Position numbers and translations under genes: made by a program. A stretch of DNA of 64,000 nucleotides, taken from contig ML677385.1 of NCBI GenBank assembly GCA_007922305.1, positions 8,334,336 to 8,398,335 on the forward strand. Direction: 5' to 3'. Below are positions 22,551 to 32,310 of the stretch, piece by piece. A model generated the notes under the pieces. The model was not told the DNA's origin and made no database searches. It saw only the letters and a list, made by a program, of their open reading frames with translations. The DNA is from Dermatemys mawii. Lineage: Eukaryota > Chordata > Testudines > Dermatemydidae. Positions within the stretch are counted from its first letter, which is position 1. Each line of letters begins with the position of its first letter.

Positions 22551-23224
22551 CACTGGGGCCTCTAGGCAAACTTTTTGACCTGAGGGCTACATAGGGGTTA
22601 CAAAACTGTATGAAGGGCCAGGTAGGGAAGGCTGTGCCTTCCCAAACTGCCTGGCTCCCACCCCCTATGTGACCCCCTCCCACTTCCTGCCCCCTAACTG
22701 CCCACGTCAAAAGCCCCCTACTCATCCAACACCCCCTGCTCCTTGTCCCATGATGCCCTCCTCATGATTTCACCCCCTATCCAACCCCCTGCTCCCTGTC
22801 CCCTGATTGCCACAACCCCTATCCACACTCCTGTCCCCTGATTGGTCCCCTGGGACTCCCACGCTTTTCTAGCACAGCCTCCCCCCCCCCCGGCCCCGGC
22901 CCCGGGGATTGGACCCCCCAAAACCTTTGCCTCATCCAACTGCCCCCTGTCCCCTGATCACTCCCCCAGGATTCCCTGCCCCTTATCCCACCCCCAACCC
23001 CTTGCTGTGCTTCTCAAAGCAGATGTCTGGTAGCCGTATGGCCTGGCTGGAGCCCGACATGCTGCACTGCCCAGCAGGAGCGCACAGCTCTGCCTCCCAG
23101 AGCACTGTCAACATCCCTACAGGGGAGGAGCTGGGGGTAGCTTCCCTGGCTGGGAACTCAGGGGCCGGGCGGGACATTCCTATGAGCTGGATATGGCCCA
23201 CAGGGCATAGTTTGCCCACCCCTG
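22551..23224 (-). mobile_element. hAT-type non-autonomous element, GC-rich copy 2
   Basis: Same family as 20412-20978 in opposite orientation. The left end has ggcaaactttttgacctgag and the right end is tagtttgcccacccctg. The interior is C-rich (cctgtcccctgat repeats). ctctagg occurs near both ends (22558 region and 23225-23231) and may be a target duplication if the left terminus is truncated. A (C)11 followed by ggccccggccccgg lies near 22882-22908. Confidence 0.65.
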
Positions 23225-24734
23225 CTCTAGGTGCTGTTGTAGTACAATAATAAAGAGTTATAACTGCAAGATATGTGAGTGAATCACTTCTAAAATTATG
23301 GCATGATAGAACATCTATAAGTTACTATAGGGGCCTAGCCTCACATACCATAACACAATTGTGACCAAAAGCTGAATTTGAGCACTTCTTTATCTCCTGG
23401 AATTATGAAGGGTCCCTCAGTGGTAGCATGCCTTCAGGTGGGTGTAGTTTTCAGTTCCCGGTGCTTCTGTTTCCATATTTTGCAGGAATCTCTGTATGAC
23501 CTTTAGCCCAACGTATAAATAGAGTACAACATTTTTAATTGTAAAGTGACTCGAAAGAACAATATATGCCCTTCTGCTTCTTGTTGGGATACAGTTAGTC
23601 ACTATGCTATCAAGTAAGAAATGATATAAAATTTGAATAACTGCAGATTAGGTATGACCCAGGGACACGCACAGGAATTTAAATTTGACCGTTTCCAGAG
23701 TGGCACGTTCTGTTCCTCTCTCCTCCCCCACAACCCTTCAGCAGCTCTGGAGCTAAGGAGTTTTGTGCCCACTGATTATTGGGGGGGGGGGGGGGGGGGG
23801 GGCAAGCCCCCCCCCCCCCTTAGGTCATACCATGGATATGTACATCATTTGATTGGAAGCACTAATAGTAGACAAGGAAGGAGAGTGTGAATGTTAATTT
23901 ATGTTGGGTCTGTATTCAGTAAAATTAAATTAAGAGAAAAGACTCTGATGAAGGAAACAGATATGAAATGAATTCTGTATGTACGTAAAGGTCGCTGGAC
24001 AATACAGAATATATAGAGCAGACCCTGTTTACAGCAAACGACTTTATAAAGCGCTGAAAGAATTAATGTAGTACTATGTATGGATTACAAATTCAGTTCC
24101 ACTGAATTGTTTATAATGAAGTTGTTGTGTCACTAGGAGGATGCTGCTATTTGTAGGTTCTGTGCTATGGCACATCAATACATTCTGTATCTCTTATTCA
24201 GTCTCTAATGTTTGGATTATATGCTTATCCTCTTTGTCCAAAAATAAATTCTTTAAAATGAGCAATTCTCCCCGCCCGCAATCTTCTTCCCATCTCACTG
24301 CCATACTGTTATATGTGCTGTTGTGAGATGACTCTCTGAGGCTTTGTGGTGTTTAGATGTTTTAGATATCAAATATTTTGTCTCATTTTATTTAAATGCT
24401 TGGTCGAAAAGTGTGTGTGTAACCAAGATGTGTGGTTCAGGGTCTAGGGTCTTGGGAGACTTAGTTCATAGCTACTTGTCATCAGAAGTGAAACATTAAC
24501 ATTCCAAATAATGTTCATTTTTTTTTTTTTTTGCTTTATTGTTTTCTCACTTGGTTGTGTCATCTCCACAGCCTCTTGCTAGAGGCTAATATCCATGTGG
24601 TCCAGCTGAGCAGTTCTCTTACGCACAGAGCTGCAATGACAAACAAAAACTAAATATCAGCTCCCAGTGCCTCATTTGTACATTCAAACAAAAAACCCAA
24701 GAGTTCTTTGCCCTCTTCTTCCAGGCCCCAGTTC
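23225..24734. other. No gene recognised; holds an extreme G/C homopolymer block
   Basis: Mostly AT-rich. The exception is 23781-23819, listed separately. Confidence 0.45.
23781..23819. repeat. G22-CAAG-C13 homopolymer inverted repeat
   Basis: Twenty-two G, then caag, then thirteen C. It can form a 13-bp GC-only hairpin, or a G-quadruplex on one strand. Confidence 0.9.
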
Positions 24735-24830
24735 AGGAAAGCACTCAAGCATCTGCTGAAATTACATTGACTGCAATGGGACTTAAGCAGTCATTAGGTG
24801 CTTTGATGATTCAGGACCTTTATTTATAAT
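24735..24830. mobile_element. Palindromic MITE-like repeat
   Basis: Has the pattern ggccccagttcaggaaagca, then ctgcaatgggacttaa, then gattcaggacc, as in a short interspersed palindromic element of reptiles. The same style recurs at 25205-25340 and 41490-41615. Confidence 0.45.
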
Positions 24831-25204
24831 CCTGGGTGAATGGCAAAGTGCTTGCTGAGTAGGGTAGAATTCTTAATCCTTTTTAAAAATTACAGAAATG
24901 ACCCAAAACACTATAGTAAATTATTCCAAGCTATATTTTGGGCCATTTACCAAGAGTCCAAGGGCAACACCTAATTTGTACAATAGTTCACATTTATTCT
25001 TGTAACAACCATACTTTTACTGAATATTCATTTTCTAATTTTTTTTCAAGCTATTTCAGATGTGGGTTCACTGTGGCAAAGCCCAAACCTTTACAACATG
25101 CCCTCTCCTCTTGACTTGTGCTTGAGCCCAAGACGCATGAAGTCATTGGAAAGGCTCCCATCAGGCTTAAGCCCAAGCTTTGTACAACATCATTTTAACA
25201 AAAC

Positions 25205-25340
25205 AGGAGAAAGCTAAGATCCAGTCCTGAAAAGATTTACACATGTGCTTAACTTTACATGATGGGACCAGTACCGTTCCAGTCAGTGCTGAAAGTTCAG
25301 CAGCACATATGCAAGTCTGTGCAGGGTTGGGCCATAACTG
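25205..25340. mobile_element. Palindromic MITE-like repeat
   Basis: Left end atccagtcctgaaaagattt with acacatgtgcttaac; right end gcaagtctgtgcagggttgg. The ends are roughly inverted copies. Confidence 0.45.
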
Positions 25341-26291
25341 GAACACATTTTAGGGGGACATAAGCTTACTATAAACACATGTCAAATTAAGTGTTCCTGT
25401 TTTCAAGATGTACTTAACTTGAGGAGATTGAGAGAGAAGATGCTTCATTGACAAAGCCCTCTTAAAATGAAGACTGAAAGAAAGGCTTGCTGGCTTCAAA
25501 TCAGTGCATTCGGTTAGGCCAGCAAAACCTTTGCTCCTGAAATTCTGAATGGCTCTACAATACTAAGCACACCTCTGGTGCTTAGCAAGTAGCTGTTAGT
25601 AATAGTTAAATGAATGAAGGTGGCATCTCAGAATTAGTATGGAGGACAGAGAAGCTTTAGTGTTTTAGACCCTTCTCCCCACTTCCCTTGGTACTGTGAT
25701 CAGAAAGTTAACTGGCATGGCCTTGAAAAGTTGTTTTGAAAACTCAAATGAATTCAGGGTATTCACTGATCTGGACTTACAGAAGAAACATGTCTTAACT
25801 GTTCATGTTTTGATCCTGGAGTAAGAAGTTGATTCAGGATCGTTTTTCCAGACATTCCTGTCTTGAGCCAGATGTTTTTAATATGTTCCTCCTTAGATGG
25901 GTATGCTGTAGCTTTAGGAAGCACCAAGGACTTGTGTGATAGTGAATTTGCTTATTAGTTTTCTTATCCTCTATCTTCCACTCACCCTACCAAAGAAGTG
26001 TCATGTTCATATCACTGTACCGCAACTAGGAAATAGACTGTCTCTCAAGCCAGTTTCCCTATCTGTGTTTTGCACCATATTCATAGGTAAAAATATAAGA
26101 CCACACAAGTAACATTCAATACTTTCATTGCTTTGATAGGCAGGAAGCAGGGTAAGCATTGCCAACCCTGATTTGAATTTCACACTGCAGTCTTTACATA
26201 CTGCCTTTTAATTGGCTTTTAGTATACCTTTTCCATTTGGCCTACCTGCTTTTACCATCTCACCATCCTTTACTTCTACTGCATGAAAGTC
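25341..26291. other. No gene recognised
   Basis: Nothing assigned. Confidence 0.4.
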
Positions 26292-26301
26292 CAAATTCAA
26301 C
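26292..26301. repeat. Target site duplication of Penelope insertion, left copy
   Basis: caaattcaac, repeated exactly at 28704-28713. Confidence 0.85.
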
Positions 26302-26333
26302 ATCAGAGGGGTAGCCGTGTTAGTCTGGAATTG

Positions 26334-27085
26334 CAGAAGTGACAAAGAGTCCTGTGGCACCTTAAAGACTAACTGAAATTTTTTCAGAGCATGAGCTTTC
26401 GTGGGCTAATACCCACTTCGTCGGATGCATGCAGTGGAAGTATCCAGGGGCAGGTATAAATAGGTAGGCAAGAACCAGGTGGGAGATAACAAGGTTAGTC
26501 CAATCAGGCTGAACCAGCTTGTTATCTCTAATCAGGGAGGGTGAGGTGTTCCTCTAGCAGCTGAACTGGAGGTGTGAATAGCGAGAGAAGAGAAGCTGCT
26601 TTTGTAGTTAGCTAGCCATTCAAAATCTCTATTCAGTCCCAAATTGATTGTGTCAAATTTGCAAATGAATTGCAGCTCTGCAGTCTCTCTTTGCAGTCTG
26701 GACTTGAAGGTTTTTTGCTGCAAAATGCTGACCTTTAAATCTTCTATGGTGGGTCCGGTGAGGTTGAAGTGCTCTCCTACAGGTTTTTGAATATTGCCAT
26801 TCCTGATATCTGATTTGTGTCCATTTATCCTTTTTCGTAGGGACTGTCCAGTTTGGCCGATGTACATAGCAGAGGGACATTGCTGGCACATAATGGCGTA
26901 TATTACATTGGTAGATGTGCAGGTGAATGAACCAGTGATGGTGTGGCTGGTCTGGTTTGGTCCTGTGATGGTGTTGCTGGTGTAGATGTGTGGGCAGAGT
27001 TGGCATCGAGGTTTATTGCATGGATTGGTTCCTGAGTTAGAGTTGTTATGGCGCGGTGTGCTGTTGCTGGTGAGAATATGCTTGA
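26334..27085 (-). repeat. Left arm of 752-bp inverted repeat
   Basis: Pairs with 27952-28703. It encodes the endonuclease end and 3' tail of the minus-strand Penelope copy. Confidence 0.92.
26387..26424 (-). ncRNA. Hammerhead-ribozyme-like core in Penelope tail (minus copy)
   Basis: Mirror copy of 28613-28650; see that entry. Confidence 0.35.
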
Positions 27086-27951
27086 GGTTAGCAGGTTGTC
27101 TGTAGGCCAGGACTGGCCTGCCTCCCAGGGCCTGTGAAAGTGAGGGATTGTTGTCCAGGATGGGTTGTAGGTCACTGATGATGCATTGGAGAGGCTTTAA
27201 CTGAGGACTGTAGGTGATGGCCAGTGGTGTTCTGTTGTTTTCTTTCTTGGGCTTGTCTTGCAGCAGCAGGCTTCTGGGTACACATCTGGCTCTGTTGATC
27301 TGTGTCCTTATTTCCGTGTGCGGGTATTGTAGTTTTGAGAAAGCTTGGTGGAGATCTTGTAGGTGTTGGTCTCTGTCTGAGGGGTTGGAGCAAATACGAT
27401 TGTACCTCAGTGCTTGGCTGTAGACAATGGATCGTGTGGTGTGCCCAGGGTGGAAGCTGGTGGCATGAAGGTAGGCATAGCTGTCAGTAGGTTTTCGGTA
27501 TAGGGTGGTGCTGATGTGGCCGTCATTAATTTGCACCGTGGTGTCCAGGAAGTGGACCTCCTGTGTAGACTGGTCCAGGCTGAGGCGGATGGTGGGGTGG
27601 AAGCTGTTGAAATTGTGGTGGAATTCTTCCAGAGTTTCTTTCCCATGGGTCCGGATGATGAAGATGTCATCAATGTAGCGTAGATAGAGGAGGGGCGTGA
27701 GTGAACGAGATTTGAGGAAGCGTTGTTCCAGGTCAGCCATAAAGATGTTGGCATACTGTGGGGCCATGCGGGTGCCCATAGCGGTGCCACTGGTCTGGAG
27801 GTATATATTGTCACCAAATTTGAAATAATTGTGTGTGAGGATAAAGTCACAGAGCTCAGCAACCACTTGTGCTGTGGCATCATCAGGGATACTATTCCTG
27901 ACAGCTTGTATTCCATCTCTGTGTGGGATGTTTGTATAGAGAGCCTCTACA
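26532..27951 (-). pseudogene. Penelope RT plus GIY-YIG endonuclease, 5'-truncated but open frame
   Basis: The frame is open from 27989 to the stop at 26532 (485 codons); the first dozen codons come from the antisense of the other arm. Counting from 27989: RT motif A LDVEALYTNIP (12-22), motif B SGTAMGTRMAPQYANIFM (67-84), catalytic YIDD (105-108), VHFLDT (145-150). A Cys cluster CNKPRCQLC is at 324-332. The GIY-YIG domain has VIYAI (362-366), YIGQTG (376-381), Arg/His in RKRINGH (385-391) and Glu406 in VGEHF. The N-terminal fingers of the RT are missing, so it should be inactive, although no stop interrupts the remainder. RT and endonuclease together perform target-primed insertion in this family. 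Confidence 0.9.
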
Positions 27952-28505
27952 TCAAGCATATTCTCACCAGCAACAGCACACCGCGCCATAACTCCTCTAA
28001 CTCAGGAACCAATCCATGCAATAAACCTCGATGCCAACTCTGCCCACACATCTACACCAGCAACACCATCACAGGACCAAACCAGACCAGCCACACCATC
28101 ACTGGTTCATTCACCTGCACATCTACCAATGTAATATACGCCATTATGTGCCAGCAATGTCCCTCTGCTATGTACATCGGCCAAACTGGACAGTCCCTAC
28201 GAAAAAGGATAAATGGACACAAATCAGATATCAGGAATGGCAATATTCAAAAACCTGTAGGAGAGCACTTCAACCTCACCGGACCCACCATAGAAGATTT
28301 AAAGGTCAGCATTTTGCAGCAAAAAACCTTCAAGTCCAGACTGCAAAGAGAGACTGCAGAGCTGCAATTCATTTGCAAATTTGACACAATCAATTTGGGA
28401 CTGAATAGAGATTTTGAATGGCTAGCTAACTACAAAAGCAGCTTCTCTTCTCTCGCTATTCACACCTCCAGTTCAGCTGCTAGAGGAACACCTCACCCTC
28501 CCTGA
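27952..28505 (+). pseudogene. Second Penelope copy, GIY-YIG endonuclease half only
   Basis: Plus-strand reading begins NLKHILTSNS and ends in the same ...TPHPP stop as the minus copy. It differs by one residue (HNSSN against HNNSN). The upstream open frame back to 27723 is antisense to the RT and is not part of the gene. Confidence 0.85.
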
Positions 28506-28612
28506 TTAGAGATAACAAGCTGGTTCAGCCTGATTGGACTAACCTTGTTATCTCCCACCTGGTTCTTGCCTACCTATTTATACCTGCCCCTGGATACTTC
28601 CACTGCATGCAT

Positions 28613-28650
28613 CCGACGAAGTGGGTATTAGCCCACGAAAGCTCATGCTC
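28613..28650 (+). ncRNA. Hammerhead-ribozyme-like core in Penelope tail
   Basis: Order of elements: CCGACGA (28613-28619), stem II GTGGG/CCCAC with loop TATTAG, GAAA (28637-28640), stem III AGC/GCT with loop TCAT, then C28650 at the cleavage position. The canonical core is CUGANGA...GAAA...UH. Here U4 is C, and stem I is not evident. Penelope-like elements are known to carry hammerhead motifs. This copy is probably degenerate or needs a dimer context. Confidence 0.4.
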
Positions 28651-28703
28651 TGAAAAAATTTCAGTTAGTCTTTAAGGTGCCACAGGACTCTTTGTCACTT
28701 CTG

Positions 28704-28713
28704 CAAATTCAAC
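28704..28713. repeat. Target site duplication of Penelope insertion, right copy
   Basis: caaattcaac, an exact copy of 26292-26301. Confidence 0.85.
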
Positions 28714-31700
28714 GTGGTATTGAATGCCTGCAGGTCTCATCGATACAGAATTACGGAAGCAATGGCTTTCTTCAAACACCAAGGAAGAAACTTTGTTAGA
28801 AAAGACTTAAAGCTACTCTTCTTTCTCCATCCTCTTCACATTAATGCATCTCCATGGAACCTTCCCTATGCCCACCTGGGGTGGCTTCCTACTAAATATT
28901 TAAAGGAACAGTACATACTTACCTACAGACCCCAGAGCAATCTGTTCACTGCAGGTAATGCAGGACATTCACAAGTCTCTGAGCATCTGTATGGTTTCAG
29001 AAAATTAGGCCAAGGTAGCATAATCCTTCTATGGTTTTCACAATGGATGATATTATTCAAAGGTGTGCCTGACTGACACGTTATGCTTGTTGGCAAGCAC
29101 CAGATAATGCTCTCATCTTCACTGATGATCATTTTTGTTAATATCCCACAGATGATCACTCAGGAAGTCAGCATAGATTATCAAATGCCTAAAGCAGGTG
29201 CTGTCACTTTATAAGGTACCACGTATGCTAATCTTGCATGAACAAATACAAAAGCAAAAACATTTTTAAAAGCCAAGGAAATATTATGTCAGTAACATTA
29301 ACAAAAAGATGTTTGACTTAGGCTGTCTGTAGAATGCAACATCAGTGAACTGTCTGAAAGGAACCATGTTGACAATATAGCTTGATCAAAGTTTCCAGAG
29401 GAAAACTGAAGCTGTACCGTTGCAGAAAACAGAACTGGATCATTGTGAGGCGCTTTTGAAAAGCAACTACTGGTATTACTAGTGACTACAATTCTGTCTT
29501 GTGTTTCTGGTGGAGGGTACATTTAGACTACTGGACCTTTGGGTAAGCTCTGGCAATACGTAGCAATTTACATAATAGTCTGGAGGAGGACTATTCATAG
29601 CCAAAGTGACACCTGCAACAGGTCCAGCACCAAAAAATGCCAAACCCTAAATGTTCCATTTTGGGAGCACTTGAACATAAAGGAACAGATTCTGTGCTCT
29701 TTTTGCACTCTGTTGCACTCAGGGGCAACAAAGGGAACGTAGACCTCTCACAAGTCTTCTACTGGGTATAACCACTTGTGGGGGAGTCCTTAGTGGCAGT
29801 AGAGCTAGTTCTAGTAGCTTCCATTGGGACAGGGAGCAGTGTGTTGGGGAAATGGCCACAGTGCCCTGTGCTCTGGTTATAGCTAGCTAGCATATGGCCC
29901 TTAGGGTATCCCCATGGGGCAAATTAGAGCAGGCTAACCTGTGGTGAAACTGGGGTTGGGGAAGAGAACTGGGGACCCTTAACCACTGTCATGTCACCGT
30001 GTAGATCTTTGCAATAATAATGTAACACAAGGTTTCAGTGGACTCTTTTCATGGATCCTTGTTCAAGGGGCTTAATCTCAATTTCTCCTGAATGTGGGAT
30101 AGCGTTATTAAGAGGGGTCCCTTTCTCATTTGTAGCAGTAACTGAACACTTTGATAAGAACAAGGGCCTTGCCCTGCAAATCCTGCCCATGAGTTTCCAT
30201 TGAACTCAGTGAAAGCTATGTGCCCAACAACAAGCAGCACCAGTTTCCAGAGCAGTGGCAGATGCAGGAGCAATGCCATGAGATTGTGGGGAAGAGGGGC
30301 TCCCTCTTTTCCAGCATATGGCCAAATAAAATTTGGTGTGGTGGCTGGATGTGGCTCCTGGGCTGCCAGTTGCCCTTTTTTTTTTTTTTTTTTTCCTGGT
30401 GGTCAGGGCCCCCTTGTTCCCTGCCCCAATATGGGGGCCCTGTGTATGTGTACGTTGGTTAATCTTGGCCTGAGATATCCCTCACTATCTCCATAGCCTG
30501 ATAATATTTGGATGGGGCCACACTTGCGAAAATATTTCTGTCTATTGTTGTATGAAAATGTTGAAAGGTAATGTTACTTCCTTTGAAAAGTGTATAAATC
30601 ACGTGAATGTAAATGTAGGTAATGGTTCTCTGAGTGGGAATAAAATCAATTACATTTCAGCAGTAGCTGGAAGCCTGTGCTGTTATGTGGGTGTAACTCG
30701 TAAAGCTGCATGTGTGGTTTGTATGCTTTTTTAAAAACAAATGCTGAAAATGGCTGGGAATTTAAAAACAGACCAGTAACCGAACACCAATCGCTGCGGA
30801 GATTGATCCAGGTGATATCCTGAACAAAAAGAGCTCTCAACCATGCTTTTAGCTGCTTCCATCTCTTCACACTGACTCATCAGATATCTTAGGCTTCTGA
30901 GTGACACACAGGGTGACATTTCTGAAATCTTATTATATAGATGGGCTGTGGTGCTAACTCATCACTGTTTTATGGCAGTGTAACTCCAGTGAAATCAATA
31001 GTGATATAACATCCAATTTATGACTACAGATATTCTTGTGCTCAAGCTGAGATAAAATGGCCATCTTGGAGCCATGGGATTAATATTTGACTAGTTGTAA
31101 ATTAACAACTATTTTGTATTTCTCAATGATCCAAAAAGGTAAACATTGAATTTTACTTTCTGCTCACTGGTATTTTTCTATGAGTGGCAGGTAAAATAAA
31201 AGCAACATTTCCCACAATCATAAGGATCCCTGGTGGCTATCTCATTCTCTGTGGTCTCTTTGGGCTTTCAGTTCTTTGGTGAAGCAATGTAGGATATCTG
31301 TAACAAGGAAAATGTAATCTATTTTGAGGTGCAGGAACTATGCCTGGATATTTTCTTCCTGTGGCCCAAAGGAAATCAATTGTCCTCTGGGAGCATGGTT
31401 TCCAATCCTAAATTATTATTATTATTATTTATTATTTTTTACACTGTTTTGGAGTTGATTTGTCCTTAGCCCTAACATAGGTTCCTTATGTCCCTTATGT
31501 ACTTCCCTCCCTCCACCGAATAGCCAAGGATGTTCAGTCCCAGCTCTCAGAGCACTACAGGGACTGCAGTCTTTTCACATCCTGTGGGATATGCTTCCTC
31601 CAAAAGGGGCAAATGTTATTTGTGGCTAACTGGTCCCCCAGGACTGTCATTACAGCTTGGTCCCATCTGAGTTTTGTCACTGTCTGCCTCACATTTACTT

Positions 31701-31937
31701 GATCGAAAATAACATGGAAATGCAAAGAGCTTTAAAATTTAAGAAGGTGGAAAAGGAAAGCAGAAAGTCCTTCACTTTTTGCATTTTCAACCTTGCCATC
31801 AGAGCCCAAGCACAGGCTTTCTCTACGTTAGACCCTTTCTAAAAAATATTGCCACCATTGCTATCATCAATTGCACCTCCATGGTGGGAGAGCTAGTGTA
31901 GATTGGCCATCAGCCTTTTAACCAGAGGGTTGACTAA
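28714..31937. other. No gene recognised
   Basis: No domain in any open frame. A run of 19 T lies at 30376-30394, next to tggctcctgggctgccagtt, which resembles a hAT end. An (ATT)n tract is at 31411-31436. Confidence 0.45.
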
Positions 31938-32310
31938 AACCATGTCTACACTGCAAAATTATGTCAACCTAATTTAAGTTGGCATACAACTACCATAGTT
32001 TTTAAATTGCTTGTGTACGTGTTTGTGGGCTCACCAGAAGTGTTGTATTAACTGTATTGTCAGTGTGGGGCATTGTGGGATGGCTCCGAAAGCCAGTGAC
32101 AGTCATCATAAGGATTTCAGTGTCTACCCTGACACTATGTTGACCTGATTATATCAACCCTGACTCTATACTGCTTGGGGAGGTGGTGTTACTAAATTGG
32201 CATAGCGGAGCACTTACATCGTCAGGAGCCAAATGTAAATGAAGACACTTACACAGCTAGGTTAATGCAAGGCAACTTATGTCAACTTAACTGTGTAGTG
32301 TAGACCTGAT
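31938..32310. mobile_element. Harbinger-like MITE
   Basis: Left end accatgtctacactgcaaaa with ttatgtcaacctaa; right end ttatgtcaacttaac with gtgtagtgtagacc. These are imperfect inverted repeats of about 25 bp. The left terminus matches the Harbinger relic's end at 2865-2903 almost base for base, so this is a deletion derivative of the same family. No coding capacity. Confidence 0.7.

Larger units (their letters stand above)
26302..28703. mobile_element. Penelope-like element, palindromic insertion with two outward 3' ends
   Basis: A 2,402-bp insertion flanked by an exact 10-bp duplication. The minus-strand copy runs from 27951 (truncated inside the reverse transcriptase) to 26302 (complete 3' end). 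The plus-strand copy starts at 27952 inside the region between RT and endonuclease and runs to 28703, about 32 bp short of the full 3' end. The two copies meet head to head at 27951/27952. The shared parts are inverted repeats of 752 bp (26334-27085 and 27952-28703, coordinate sum 55037), and the only mismatches I found are at 27993-27994. Penelope-like elements are known for a telomerase-like RT with a GIY-YIG endonuclease and for complex insertion structures. Confidence 0.9.
27952..28703 (+). repeat. Right arm of 752-bp inverted repeat
   Basis: Reverse complement of 26334-27085. At the centre-side edge the bases tcaag are shared between the two copies, so the junction may have used microhomology. 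Confidence 0.92.

Noticed and set aside
27723..27951. Upstream extension of the plus-strand Penelope endonuclease frame
   Set aside because: Antisense to the reverse transcriptase of the minus copy; joined only by the palindrome.
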